Shown here piece after piece: positions 23,336 through 33,026 of a stretch of DNA of 59,031 nucleotides. The position numbers and the translations under genes were made by a program. Position 1 is the first letter of the stretch. Every line of letters begins with the position of its first letter. The notes under the pieces were generated by a model, which worked only from the letters and a program-made list of their open reading frames with translations, did not search any database and was not told the origin of the DNA. The DNA comes from an uncultured Flavobacteriales bacterium. Lineage in GTDB: Bacteria; Bacteroidota; Bacteroidia; Flavobacteriales_D; Sanyastnellaceae. Location: the NCBI GenBank assembly GCA_905478795.1, contig CAJQJX010000047.1, positions 1 to 59,031 of the forward strand. The letters run 5' to 3'.

Positions 23336-24679
23336 TCAAGGTAGCAACTCCGACAACTGAGCTTGCACCCGACCTTGGGACATTCCCCCCAAAGTCACGG
23401 GAACAATCGTTCCGGGCGAGGCATCGGCAATACCATCCACAGATACCCTGACATACTCTGGGGTATAGCCCATCCTCCGGCCATTCTCATCGACTTCACC
23501 CTCCAACAGTACAGGACGAACAGTGCCTTCAAATTTTGCCGCATGGGCCCACTGCTTTTTGAGGCTCATTTGACGCAAGACCTTGTTGCGGGTTTTGCGC
23601 ACGGGAACAGGGACAACATCATCGATCCTGAGGGCTGTCGTCTTGGGCCTTTCACTGTATGTAAAAACATGGAAGTACGCCGCTGGCAAATCAGCGAGGA
23701 AGGCTGCCGTTTCTTGGAATTCAGCTTCGCCTTCTCCAGGAAAGCCCACAATCACATCAATGCCAATGGCCGCATCTGGCATGCGTTCAAGGATGTATAG
23801 CACCCGCTCGCGATAGAGGTCTGTGCGGTAACGCCTCCGCATCGCCGACAAAATTTGATCGCTTCCACTTTGCAACGGAATGTGGAAGTGAGGCTGAAAC
23901 TTTGGAGAGTCAGCCACGAAATCAATCAACGCCTCGGACAACAGGTTGGGCTCAATGGAACTGATCCGGTAACGCTCAATCGACGCCAACTTGGGGTCCG
24001 ACTCCAAGGCTTTGCACAAGGCCAACAGGTCTTCACCCTGGGCTTTGCCAAAGTCGCCGATATTGACTCCGGTCAGCACGATTTCTCTGGCACCTTGCTC
24101 AGCGGCTTTTCGGGCTTCCACCAAAGTGGTGGCGATATCGGCACTGCGAGAACGGCCCCGCGCCAATGGAATCGTACAAAACGCACAGAAGTAATCACAG
24201 CCGTCTTGGACCTTCAAAAAACTACGGGTGCGGTCGCCTGAACTGACCGCAGGATGAAAGTCAGTGACCTCGCGAATTTCTCCACGGTGCACCACCCCGT
24301 GTCCAAGCAACTTTGCCTCGGCACTCACCGCATTGCGCCGCTCAATGTACCCGGCCAAATTGAACTTCTCTTGGGCACCCAATACCAAATCCACACCCTC
24401 AATCTCCGATATCTCTTCTGGCTTGAGTTGGGCGTAGCACCCAATAACAACCACAGTAGACTCAGGATTTGACGCCTTGGCACGCCGCACAATGTTGCGG
24501 CATTTCGCATCTGCATGGTCCGTCACACTGCACGTATTGACCACCACCACATCTGCCCCCTCTTCCATCTGCACCCGAGCATATCCAGCCTCCAGCAGAC
24601 CATTGGCCAAGGCACTGCTCTCCGAAAAGTTCAGCTTGCACCCCAATGTTTCAAAAGCCACCCGGCCATGATTTGCCAT
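23336..24679 (-). CDS. mtaB: tRNA t6A37 methylthiotransferase MtaB
   Basis: A 447-residue radical-SAM methylthiotransferase. The N-terminal UPF0004 domain has FETLGCKLNFSES and NTCSVTDHADAKC. The radical-SAM cluster is CDYFCAFCTIP (C-x3-C-x2-C). The C-terminal TRAM-like domain follows RNKVLRQMSLKKQW. The N-terminal sequence favours MtaB over MiaB or RimO. It converts t6A to ms2t6A at tRNA position 37, so the tsaC gene at 48.7 kb supplies its upstream modification. It lies 15 nt upstream of lgt. Confidence 0.93.
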   Translation of the reverse strand: MANHGRVAFETLGCKLNFSESSALANGLLEAGYARVQMEEGADVVVVNTCSVTDHADAKCRNIVRRAKASNPESTVVVIGCYAQLKPEEISEIEGVDLVLGAQEKFNLAGYIERRNAVSAEAKLLGHGVVHRGEIREVTDFHPAVSSGDRTRSFLKVQDGCDYFCAFCTIPLARGRSRSADIATTLVEARKAAEQGAREIVLTGVNIGDFGKAQGEDLLALCKALESDPKLASIERYRISSIEPNLLSEALIDFVADSPKFQPHFHIPLQSGSDQILSAMRRRYRTDLYRERVLYILERMPDAAIGIDVIVGFPGEGEAEFQETAAFLADLPAAYFHVFTYSERPKTTALRIDDVVPVPVRKTRNKVLRQMSLKKQWAHAAKFEGTVRPVLLEGEVDENGRRMGYTPEYVRVSVDGIADASPGTIVPVTLGGMSQGRVQAQLSELLP

Positions 24680-24783
24680 GACGCAAAATTACACGCAACC
24701 TTATGAGCAGATGACAGGTTATGGACCTACACCTGCAGCAAGCAACCTCTCCATGTATCTTGCGCGTCTGCAAACCTTATAGG

Positions 24784-27633
24784 ATGAACCAAATACGCCT
24801 TTCCTTTTTGTCCATGCTGCTCATGAGCAGTGTGCTTGTGTCGGCACAAACTTTTAACCTCAGCACAGAGTTGCTCAACGGCTCCTTTAACAGCGGAGGG
24901 CCCATCGGATTCATTGACGTCGACAACGACGGACTCGATGACGTGGTGGTGTTCGACCAGGGAGAAGACGTCAACATCCTCTATCAAACGGCGACGGGGT
25001 TCAACCCTGTGCACTATGGTGAAGTCAGTTCAAGCAACCAATGGGGAGCTTGCATCGGCGACATTGACAACGACGGCATTAAAGACATTTTTGCTGGAGG
25101 CAGCTATGATGGTGTGCACCTCATGCGCATTGGCACGGGTGGCAACTTTGAGATGGACAATCTCGACAATGGTCAGATGTTCATGCAAGCTTGCAATATG
25201 GCCGACCTCGACAACGATGGTGTCCTCGACGCTTTTGGTTGCCATGACGACGCTTTGAGCCGGATGTGGAAGGGCGAAACTGGAGGGCTTCCCCTCAATG
25301 ACCAAACGCTCATGCCATTGACCGGCTATGACTTTAGCGACTACCCTGACACCGATCACAGTGGCAACTACGGCACGGTGTTTTCAGACTTTGACAGCGA
25401 TGGTGATGTCGACCTTTTCATCGCCAAGTGTCGCCAATTCGTAAGCGACCCAAATGACCCGCGCCGCATCAACCAATTGTGGGTCAATGACGGCCAAGGT
25501 GGCTGGACGGAAGAAGCCCTTGAACGTGGTTTGGTCTTTTATGAGCAAAGCTGGACGGCAGACTTCGGCGACATCGACAACGATGGCGACATGGACATTG
25601 CTGTCACCAACCACAGCACGTCGATGTTTCTGCTGGAAAACGATGGCAACGGCTACTTCACCGACATCAGTGAGGGCAGCGGAATGGATGTCAGCGGCTT
25701 CTTCTTGCAGAGCAAGTTCGAGGACTTTGACAACGACGGATTCTTGGACTTTATCACTTCCGGCGACAACAGCTCCAATTTTTATTTCAAAGGCAACGGA
25801 GACGGAACCTTTGATCAACTGGACTGGCCCTTCGCTTACAATGACGCCATGCTCAGCTTTGCCACAGGAGACTTTGGTAAAGACGGTCAAATGGACCTCA
25901 TTGCCTCCTACGGCGGCGTATATGTGAGTCCCGACAACAACAATCCCGACCAGTTCTACGTCAACGAAGGCAACGACAACCACTGGGTCTGCTTTGACTT
26001 GCAGGGCATCATTTCCAATAGCGACGCTGTAGGCGCGCAGGTGGCCATTTACGGCCCTTGGGGAACGCAGCTGCGCGATGTCAGGGCGGGGGAGAGCTAC
26101 GGCATTACCTGTACTGCTCATCCACACTTTGGCCTCGGAGCTGCAGACTACATCGACAGTGCAGTGGTACACTTCCCCAGTGGTTTCACTGTGACTTTGG
26201 ACAATCCTGCCATCGACACCTATCACAACGTCATCGAAGCACCCTGCCAAGTGGGGGCCTTTGACTTGACCTTAGAAGGCGCTGCTGTACTGTGCCCAGG
26301 AGAAACTTCTACACTCACTGCACCCGTCGGATACTCCAGCTATTCATGGAGCAATGGCGCAGAAGGCGAAGCCATTTCTGTAGGAGAAACCGGCAACTTC
26401 ACTGTGCTCGTTTATGACAGCGCCGGCTGTGTTGGCATCTCCAACCCTGTCGCCATTGAAGTATACCAACCAGAAGTGCCCACGGTATCCATCGACGGCA
26501 ACCTCAAATTGTGCACCGGTGAGAGCGTCACTTTGGTGTGTAGCAACGCACCTGGATATACATGGAGCAATGGCGCAACGGACCAAGCCATTCTGGTCAC
26601 AGAACCTGGAACATACTCTGTATCTGTGGATGGTGAATGTGCGGAGCCCACAGCCTCAGAAGAAGTCGTGGTAGAGGTGTACGCATCTCCTGAAACACCC
26701 ACTGTGGCCGACAGCAGCATCCCAGCACCTGCCAGCACCAACCTCTCCTTTGACGGCAACGAACTCCACTGGTACGACAGCGAGACCAGCGAGACACCAC
26801 TCTTTATTGGCAACGCATTCGAAACACCCGTATTGGACAACACGACCACCTACTGGGTAGAGGACGTCATCAACCACGGTTTAGAAGTAGCCACAGGAGG
26901 TTCATCTGCTCAGGATGAGGGCCAGTATCACAACAACAGCAACTATTGGTTGCGCTTCGATGCTTATGAAGCCATTGTGATTGAATCGGTCAAAGTCTTT
27001 GCCAACAGCGAAGGGGAGCGCACCGTCGCTGTCATTGATGGCGCGGGCACCGTTTTGGATCAAGTCACCGTGGATGTTCCCGAAGGTGAGAGCGTGATTC
27101 AATTGAACCTCGAAGCACCAGCAGGTGAGGGGCTGGGCCTGCGGAGCCTTGACGGCAACCCGCAGCTGTGGCGTGACGGACAAGGCAGCAATTTGGCCTT
27201 CCCATTCGAGATCGGAGAACTCGCCACCATTACTTCGAGCAGCGTCAACAACCCCAGCAACGCGACCAACTATTATTACTTCTTCTACGATTGGACGGTC
27301 GCCACACAAGCGGTAGCATGCTCCTCTGACCGCGTCCCGGTGACCGTTACTGTAGAAGTATCCGGCATTGACGACCTGACCGTGCTCAACGGTGCACTTT
27401 CCTTGCACCCGAACCCTTCCAATGGAGTGTTCCAACTTCACTGGAGCGGCACTGGTTTTGGCGCAGTGACCTGCGAGGTGACCGACATGTCTGGTCGCCT
27501 TCTGTTCAGCCAGCAAGCCAATGGGGTCGCTGAATTGGGCACCATAGACCTGACTCAACTCCCTAAGGGCGTGCACATCCTCAAACTAACCAGCGAACAG
27601 GGCACTGCAACCGCCCGCATCGTATTGCGCTGA
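24784..27633 (+). CDS. FG-GAP/ASPIC-UnbV repeat protein with T9SS type A tail
   Basis: A 949-residue exported protein. The signal peptide ends near residue 21 (VLVSAQ). FG-GAP/VCBS-like repeats cover ~25-390 with many calcium-type motifs (DVDNDGLDD, DIDNDGDMD, DFDNDGFLD). An ASPIC/UnbV domain is at ~400-490 (GAQVAIYG...VRAGESYG...HFGLG...VVHFPSG). Ig-like segments with repeated YSWSNGA/YTWSNGA and a lectin-like segment follow. The last ~75 residues start LHPNPSNGVFQLHWS and contain the type A T9SS domain. It is expected on the cell surface or released. Ligand unknown. A strong terminator follows. Confidence 0.9.
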   Translation: MNQIRLSFLSMLLMSSVLVSAQTFNLSTELLNGSFNSGGPIGFIDVDNDGLDDVVVFDQGEDVNILYQTATGFNPVHYGEVSSSNQWGACIGDIDNDGIKDIFAGGSYDGVHLMRIGTGGNFEMDNLDNGQMFMQACNMADLDNDGVLDAFGCHDDALSRMWKGETGGLPLNDQTLMPLTGYDFSDYPDTDHSGNYGTVFSDFDSDGDVDLFIAKCRQFVSDPNDPRRINQLWVNDGQGGWTEEALERGLVFYEQSWTADFGDIDNDGDMDIAVTNHSTSMFLLENDGNGYFTDISEGSGMDVSGFFLQSKFEDFDNDGFLDFITSGDNSSNFYFKGNGDGTFDQLDWPFAYNDAMLSFATGDFGKDGQMDLIASYGGVYVSPDNNNPDQFYVNEGNDNHWVCFDLQGIISNSDAVGAQVAIYGPWGTQLRDVRAGESYGITCTAHPHFGLGAADYIDSAVVHFPSGFTVTLDNPAIDTYHNVIEAPCQVGAFDLTLEGAAVLCPGETSTLTAPVGYSSYSWSNGAEGEAISVGETGNFTVLVYDSAGCVGISNPVAIEVYQPEVPTVSIDGNLKLCTGESVTLVCSNAPGYTWSNGATDQAILVTEPGTYSVSVDGECAEPTASEEVVVEVYASPETPTVADSSIPAPASTNLSFDGNELHWYDSETSETPLFIGNAFETPVLDNTTTYWVEDVINHGLEVATGGSSAQDEGQYHNNSNYWLRFDAYEAIVIESVKVFANSEGERTVAVIDGAGTVLDQVTVDVPEGESVIQLNLEAPAGEGLGLRSLDGNPQLWRDGQGSNLAFPFEIGELATITSSSVNNPSNATNYYYFFYDWTVATQAVACSSDRVPVTVTVEVSGIDDLTVLNGALSLHPNPSNGVFQLHWSGTGFGAVTCEVTDMSGRLLFSQQANGVAELGTIDLTQLPKGVHILKLTSEQGTATARIVLR

Positions 27634-27654
27634 TCACAACACATTCACTTTAAG

Positions 27655-27685
27655 GACCTCGCTCGGTATTCGGGCGGGGTCTTTT
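27655..27685 (+). terminator. Strong intrinsic terminator-like hairpin
   Basis: An 11-bp G/C-rich stem (GACCTCGCTCG paired with CGGGCGGGGTC, including three G-T pairs), 5-nt loop, then TTTT. It follows the ASPIC/UnbV gene by about 20 nt. It ends only 13 nt before the cytochrome ATG, so it also sits in that gene's leader. Confidence 0.8.
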
Positions 27686-27698
27686 CTATCATTGAAGT

Positions 27699-29690
27699 AT
27701 GCGGGGCGCCTATATTTTATTCTTTATGGCACTGCTGGGCGCCGGGTCCAGTGCAGCTTGGCAATTGGGCGCCTTTGCACCGCGCCCCATCATCCATGCC
27801 CATGAAGCACTGGGGATCTCACTCAGAAGTGACAACCTAGGAGGGCTTCCCGACACCATCAACGCCCTGTTTTATGGCTCGGGGAAATGTTCAGGATGTC
27901 ATGGAGAGGACCCCAATGACTTGGCTTCAATACCCGGGCAAGTCTTCCCGATGGAGCCATTGCCTGAAGGGGCCGACGTCAATGTTGTGGACGATTGGCG
28001 CAGTTCCATCATGGCCAACAGCACCAAAGACCCATTCTGGAGGGCCAAGGTGAGACACGAGGTGCTCACCAATCCCTCACACGGTGCAGGCCTCGAAGAC
28101 AAATGCACCAGCTGCCATGCCCCAGTAGGCCATTTTTCTGCCCACCATGAAGGCGCAGAATATTACTCCTTGCTCGAAGCCCTTACCGATTCGTTGGCAT
28201 TGGACGGCGTCAACTGTGCGGTATGCCACCAACAAGACCCAGAGGGCATCGGTACCCGATTCAGCGGTGAAATGACCTTTGTAGAGGACACCATTTTTGG
28301 TCCATATGGCGGCGGAAAAGATGAGTATCCCGTGCAGTACCAGCCCATGCAACAGTTCATCGGGTTCTATCCCATGTATGGGGAGCACATGGCCAAATCT
28401 GAATCGTGTGCCGCCTGCCACAGCTTGATCACCAACAGCGTAGACCTAGAAGGAGCGTACACCGACTCCACCGTCATTGAACAAGCCACCTATCATGAAT
28501 GGCTCAATTCAGCCTATTCTGAAGGACCCAATGCGATAGAATGCCAAGGGTGCCATGTACCCCGCATTGACGAGCCGGTTACCATTGCCGCTGGCTATGC
28601 TTGGCTCCAGCCCCGCTCACCATTTGGTTTGCACTACTTCGTGGGTGGAAACACCCACATGTTGCGCATGTTGCGGAACAACGTGGATTCCTTGGACCTC
28701 TCTGCAACAGAAGCGCAGTTCGACAGCACCATCGCGCGCTCGCTCGATATGCTGGAAAACCAAACCCTTGAGGTCAACCTCAACCTCACGGGCACCGCGG
28801 AAAGCGGCAGCATGAATGTCGAAGTTGAGCTCGTCAATTTGGCAGGCCACAAGTTTCCTTCAGGGTATCCTGCGCGCAGGGCTTGGGTCGAACTTACCAT
28901 GGCCACCAATGGCGATACCGTCTTCCATTCAGGCGCTTGGGACCCTGCTACAGGCAGCATTGAGGGGCAACTCGAAGTAGCATGGGAACCACACCACGAC
29001 ATCATCACAACCGACAGCCAGGTTCAGATTTATGAGCTGGTCCTTGGCGATGTGAACGGCGACCCCACCACCTTGCTCGAACGGGCCTATGCGCACCTCA
29101 AGGACAACCGCATGGTTCCCCTCGGCTTTGTCGCTGACCACCCAGTAGGAGACACCACTGCTGTGATCGGTTCCGCCCTCAACGACCCCAACTTCAACCT
29201 CGACCCGTTGGGAGAAGAGGGGACCGGTGGAGATCGGGTGATCTATCAAATCCCGAGTGAACTGATCGGCCAAAACGTGGACATCACGTGCCAAGTATGG
29301 TATCAGAGTCTGCCTCCAAAATGGGTGGCCCCCATGCTCGAACTTGAAGGAGACAGCCTGATTGATGGCTTCCGTGCCTTGTACAGCGCGTTCATCCCAA
29401 CTCCTGAGCGTGTAGGAGTGGGGGCCATGAATGTCAACCTGGTGAGCACCGATCCCGTCCAAGCTGCTCCAGCATTCAGCGCCTATCCCAACCCATCGCG
29501 AACAGGACAGGTGCGCATCACATCATCCAACGCACCCCTTGGGGCGTGGACCCTTTTGGATGCGAGGGGACGCGAGGTTCAAAAGGGCGCCACTGTGGAG
29601 TCCACATTAAAGCTTCAACTGCCCGACGCAGGCCAGTACCTCTTCAAGAGCAGCCAAGGCACGATTCGACTGGTTCGGGCCACGTCATAA
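27699..29690 (+). CDS. Five-haem c-type cytochrome with T9SS type A tail
   Basis: A 663-residue exported protein. The signal peptide covers about the first 20 residues. Five CxxCH haem sites are seen: CSGCH (64-68), CTSCH (136-140), CAVCH (173-177), CAACH (237-241) and CQGCH (281-285). Residues ~340-560 form a beta-rich domain with conserved AGHKFPSGYPARRAWVEL, typical of Bacteroidota multihaem proteins. The C-terminus (AYPNPSRTGQVRITSS onward) is a T9SS type A sorting domain. This predicts a surface-attached multihaem electron carrier or redox enzyme. Partner proteins are not evident nearby. Confidence 0.9.
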   Translation: MRGAYILFFMALLGAGSSAAWQLGAFAPRPIIHAHEALGISLRSDNLGGLPDTINALFYGSGKCSGCHGEDPNDLASIPGQVFPMEPLPEGADVNVVDDWRSSIMANSTKDPFWRAKVRHEVLTNPSHGAGLEDKCTSCHAPVGHFSAHHEGAEYYSLLEALTDSLALDGVNCAVCHQQDPEGIGTRFSGEMTFVEDTIFGPYGGGKDEYPVQYQPMQQFIGFYPMYGEHMAKSESCAACHSLITNSVDLEGAYTDSTVIEQATYHEWLNSAYSEGPNAIECQGCHVPRIDEPVTIAAGYAWLQPRSPFGLHYFVGGNTHMLRMLRNNVDSLDLSATEAQFDSTIARSLDMLENQTLEVNLNLTGTAESGSMNVEVELVNLAGHKFPSGYPARRAWVELTMATNGDTVFHSGAWDPATGSIEGQLEVAWEPHHDIITTDSQVQIYELVLGDVNGDPTTLLERAYAHLKDNRMVPLGFVADHPVGDTTAVIGSALNDPNFNLDPLGEEGTGGDRVIYQIPSELIGQNVDITCQVWYQSLPPKWVAPMLELEGDSLIDGFRALYSAFIPTPERVGVGAMNVNLVSTDPVQAAPAFSAYPNPSRTGQVRITSSNAPLGAWTLLDARGREVQKGATVESTLKLQLPDAGQYLFKSSQGTIRLVRATS

Positions 29691-29709
29691 AAACGCAGGC
29701 CACAACAGG

Positions 29710-30474
29710 TTATCGGAATTCCATTCCTACCGGACAATGGTCGGACCCGAGCACCTCGGTGTGGATATCGCAAGGACCACAGCGATCCAGTGCTGATTCA
29801 GACGCCATAAAGTAGTCGAGCCTCCAGCCCACGTTCTTCTCGCGCGCGCCTCCCCGGTAACTCCACCATGAGTACTGCACACGCTCGGGATTTTGATGGC
29901 GCCACACATCGGTAAAACCAGCGCTAACCAAAGCTCCCATACCGTCGATTTCATCTTGAGTGTAGCCTGGCGTCTTGTTGTAGTTGGCCTTGGGACGTGC
30001 CAAGTCAATGGGCTGATGGGCCACATTCAAGTCTCCGCAGCAAATGGTCGGCTTTTCAGCTGCCAATCGCATCAGGTAATCCCGAAAAGCAACGTCCCAT
30101 TCCTTCCTAAAGGGCAACCGCTTCAATCCTGAAGAACTGTTCGGCGTGTAAACCGTCACAAAATGGAAGTCGCCAAAGTCGGCAGCCGTCACACGCCCCT
30201 CATCGTCCATGCCTTCCACACCAATGCCATGGCTCACCGATACCGGAGCACGCTTTGAAAGAATCGCCGTGCCAGAATACCCCTTCTTGACTGCACTGGA
30301 GGAGTGCACATGCCACTCTGCCCCCAAATCAAACAAAGCCTCTCGTACCTGGTCGTCTTGGGCCTTGGTCTCTTGCAAGCCAATCACGTCAAAGCCACTG
30401 CCATTGAGCCACTGGGCAAAATCCTTCTTTACAACGGCCCGAATGCCATTCACGTTCCACGAAGCCAATTTCAT
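29710..30474 (-). CDS. xth: Exodeoxyribonuclease III (AP endonuclease)
   Basis: A 254-residue enzyme of the EEP family. It starts MKLASWNVNGIRAV and has LQETKAQDD, VYTPNSSSG, CCGDLNVAH, WRLDYFM and a final GSDHCPVG. These motifs supply the metal ligands and catalytic His/Asp. ExoIII cleaves AP sites and degrades 3' ends in DNA repair. The ATG at 30474 begins the canonical N-terminus. It lies 29 nt downstream of the ATE-fold transferase gene. Confidence 0.96.
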   Translation of the reverse strand: MKLASWNVNGIRAVVKKDFAQWLNGSGFDVIGLQETKAQDDQVREALFDLGAEWHVHSSSAVKKGYSGTAILSKRAPVSVSHGIGVEGMDDEGRVTAADFGDFHFVTVYTPNSSSGLKRLPFRKEWDVAFRDYLMRLAAEKPTICCGDLNVAHQPIDLARPKANYNKTPGYTQDEIDGMGALVSAGFTDVWRHQNPERVQYSWWSYRGGAREKNVGWRLDYFMASESALDRCGPCDIHTEVLGSDHCPVGMEFR

Positions 30475-30503
30475 GTCTGCAAGGTGGCACAGGAACGCGG
30501 CAT

Positions 30504-31577
30504 TCAAGACATGTCTTCGGGGCGCGACCAACCTCTGGAGACCAAATGCTGGAGCATCACATCCAAATCCTTTGTTTGGAAAAGGAGGCGGCGCACTTGG
30601 AGCATGTCCATGAAATGAGTGCCTTCGGAAGCCAGCCCCGCACTGTGGTCCATGCGCACCAAATGATTGAAGTCCTCCGTCAGCCCCACATCCATCAATC
30701 GGTAATCCCTTTTCACAGGTTCATATCCGACAATCAACCTGCGGCCCTCGACTTCGGCGAGCTCGAAAAAATGAGGCGCAGTCAAAAACTCCATTTGCCA
30801 CGGTGCCATGTACCCTAAGGAGAAGTAAGGGTAGTACCTGTCCTGAAATTCAATACCGATGCGTGACAAGCCCTGATGCAGGGCCTCCATGGCACTCCGC
30901 ACCCTTGCACCTGTAGTTTCAGATGGATCGAACCGATGGTGGGAGCCCCATCGCTTCGTAGGGGTGTAGTATTCAAAGTCTCCCAACGACAGCTTGTAGT
31001 CAAAATCAGACGGGAGATCCAAAACATACCCCGGGTAATACCACTTGAATCCAGCCGAGCGGCCAAACTCAATTTCCTTGAGCATCGTATAAATCCCGAG
31101 TCCATAATGGCTGTAATCCGGGTGTTGAAGGCCTATCAAACTCGCCATCGACTGTTCACCAATGTCGAAGTAACTGACCGCAACCAACTTGTCCCCATCG
31201 TACACGCAGATTTCTCGCGTGTCAAACACCGTCTGGTGAAATCCGCTCGTCAAATACTCGTTTAAAGTGGGGTGGATGAAGCCTTTGAACCGGTCCTTGT
31301 GCAAGGAGTACAAGGCTTCTTTCTCTGCATCGGGCTTTGCGGTTCCTATGCTCACCGAAAAGGCCCGGTCGCAACGGGACATCCGTTTACGCTGGCTTCT
31401 TTTAAAGGCAAAGCGTTCCAGATTCATCCGAATGTTGACCACACCAAAGATGCCCGACTCGATGCACAACAAATCCACTTTATACAGCATCACACTGCCG
31501 CGAAACCAGCCAGAGGCGAGGTATTGATCATACCGCCTTGGTGCCAGCTTTCGGGGAAAATGGGTTTGTACGAGCAC
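30504..31577 (-). CDS. ATE-fold arginine-tRNA-protein transferase family protein
   Basis: A ~357-residue protein. The N-terminal part has a YDQYLASGWFRGS motif and an FKRSQRKRM basic segment. The C-terminal GNAT-like half has AVSYFDIGEQSMASLIGL, HPDYSHYGLGIYTMLKEI and FKWYYPGYVLDLPSDFDYKL. These match the C-terminal domain of arginyl/leucyl-tRNA-protein transferases (ATE/Bpt) that add residues to protein N-termini. The N-terminal Cys cluster of eukaryotic ATE1 is absent, as in Bacteroidota members. No ATG precedes the conserved N-terminus, so GTG 31577 is chosen; TTG 31604 is an alternative. Activity on N-degrons is inferred. Confidence 0.75.
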   Translation of the reverse strand: MLVQTHFPRKLAPRRYDQYLASGWFRGSVMLYKVDLLCIESGIFGVVNIRMNLERFAFKRSQRKRMSRCDRAFSVSIGTAKPDAEKEALYSLHKDRFKGFIHPTLNEYLTSGFHQTVFDTREICVYDGDKLVAVSYFDIGEQSMASLIGLQHPDYSHYGLGIYTMLKEIEFGRSAGFKWYYPGYVLDLPSDFDYKLSLGDFEYYTPTKRWGSHHRFDPSETTGARVRSAMEALHQGLSRIGIEFQDRYYPYFSLGYMAPWQMEFLTAPHFFELAEVEGRRLIVGYEPVKRDYRLMDVGLTEDFNHLVRMDHSAGLASEGTHFMDMLQVRRLLFQTKDLDVMLQHLVSRGWSRPEDMS

Positions 31578-31625
31578 GGAGCTGAAAGATAACTCAGAAG
31601 CCAAAAGGTGGCCGAGTAATGGGCA

Positions 31626-33026
31626 TTAGAGGTAGCGGGAAATCCAACGGGCCAATGCCGATTTAGCCGGGCCAAAAGGCGGGTAGGACAGGGGGACAGC
31701 CGTGACAGGCCAAGACTTGCTCATCACACTGCGCTTATTGGAAAAGGCATCAAACGCCGCCTTGCCGTTTGAACGGCCCATTCCACTGGCCTGAACACCA
31801 CCAAAAGGCAAATCAGGATTGGCAATTTGAACCACCGTCTCACCGACTCCCACCGTTCCAGAACGCGTACCACGCATCCACTGTCTCCTGCGCTGTTTGT
31901 CTCGGCTAAAAACATACATGGACAAGGGCTGGTCTTTGACCTGTGCGATGGTGTCCACCACAGCAGAGGGATCCTTCCAAGTCAACACCGGCAACAGAGG
32001 GCCAAAGACCTCCTCCTGCATGACCCGCATATCCATGGTCACTTCACCCAAAATAGTCGGCTCCATAAAACGCGATTTAGCATCCCATTTGCCACCGTGA
32101 ATCAGCTTGGCTCCTTTGTCCAGGGCATCTTCCAACGTGTCTTTAAGCCGTTGAAACTGTTGGTCATTGACAATGCGACCATACTCCTCAGAAGACTGGA
32201 CATCTGATGTGAAGCACTGATCCCAGCGGCTCACCAAGGCCGATACGAGCGGCTCTACAGCCCCTTCCTCAACCAACAGATAGTCTGGTGCAATACACAC
32301 TTGCCCTGCATTCAAAGCCTTGCCCCATGCCAGCCTCTTGGCGACCTGAGCAGGCGGCACCGTGCAGTCGATGATGGCTGGGCTTTTGCCCCCCATTTCC
32401 AATGTCAGCGGCGTCAAATGCTCCGCTGCAGCGCGCATCACCTTACGGCCAGTTTCCGTTCCTCCAGTAAAGAAAATGTGGTCAAAGGGCATCTCCGTTA
32501 ATGCCGCAGCATCAGCGGGCCCACCCAAGACGACTTGAACCCAGTCTTCTGGCAACGAAGAGCGCAGCCACTCGGCCATCACCTTCGAGGTTTCTGGGGT
32601 ATGTTCTGGAGGCTTCACCACCACGCGATTGCCTGCTGCTAAAGCGGCAATCAAAGGCTTGATGGTCAGCAACAACGGGAAATTCCAAGGCGCAATGACC
32701 AGGACCACACCTTTGGGTTGGGTTAGGATTTCTGAACGGGTGCCCAAGAGCTGAATGGGGGTAGCCCGGCGGTCTGGACGCATCCAATCCGACAAGTGCT
32801 TGCGGACGTATTGAATTTCCTTACGAATGGGGAAGAACTCTGTGAGCCGCGCCTCGGGTTCTGACTTGCCCAAGTCTTGGGTGAGCGCGCGAAGCAAGGC
32901 GGACTCATGCCGGCGCAGTCCGCCCAACATTTTGGTCAAAATGTCCTGGCGATCACGATAAGATGGCACCGGGTCCAGCCGGTGCGCCGCTTTTAGCGCA
33001 CCAAAGACGCAGTCCAAGTCTGACAT
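31626..33026 (-). CDS. Aldehyde dehydrogenase (class 3-like)
   Basis: A 466-residue NAD(P)-dependent aldehyde dehydrogenase with VLVIAPWNFPLLL, FTGGTETGRKVM, catalytic Glu in LEMGGKSPAI and catalytic Cys in LNAGQVCIAPDY. The C-terminus PFGGVQASGMGRSNGK is also conserved. The pattern is nearest to fatty/aromatic aldehyde dehydrogenases of the class 3 (AldH3) type, lacking a signal peptide. Its ATG overlaps the stomatin-like gene stop (TGATG), so they are co-translated. Physiological aldehyde unknown. Confidence 0.93.
   Translation of the reverse strand: MSDLDCVFGALKAAHRLDPVPSYRDRQDILTKMLGGLRRHESALLRALTQDLGKSEPEARLTEFFPIRKEIQYVRKHLSDWMRPDRRATPIQLLGTRSEILTQPKGVVLVIAPWNFPLLLTIKPLIAALAAGNRVVVKPPEHTPETSKVMAEWLRSSLPEDWVQVVLGGPADAAALTEMPFDHIFFTGGTETGRKVMRAAAEHLTPLTLEMGGKSPAIIDCTVPPAQVAKRLAWGKALNAGQVCIAPDYLLVEEGAVEPLVSALVSRWDQCFTSDVQSSEEYGRIVNDQQFQRLKDTLEDALDKGAKLIHGGKWDAKSRFMEPTILGEVTMDMRVMQEEVFGPLLPVLTWKDPSAVVDTIAQVKDQPLSMYVFSRDKQRRRQWMRGTRSGTVGVGETVVQIANPDLPFGGVQASGMGRSNGKAAFDAFSNKRSVMSKSWPVTAVPLSYPPFGPAKSALARWISRYL

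Noticed and set aside
25384-27576. Long minus-strand ORFs opposite the ASPIC/UnbV gene
   Set aside because: Arise from the Asp/Asn/Gly-rich codon repeats of the sense gene; no signal or domain.
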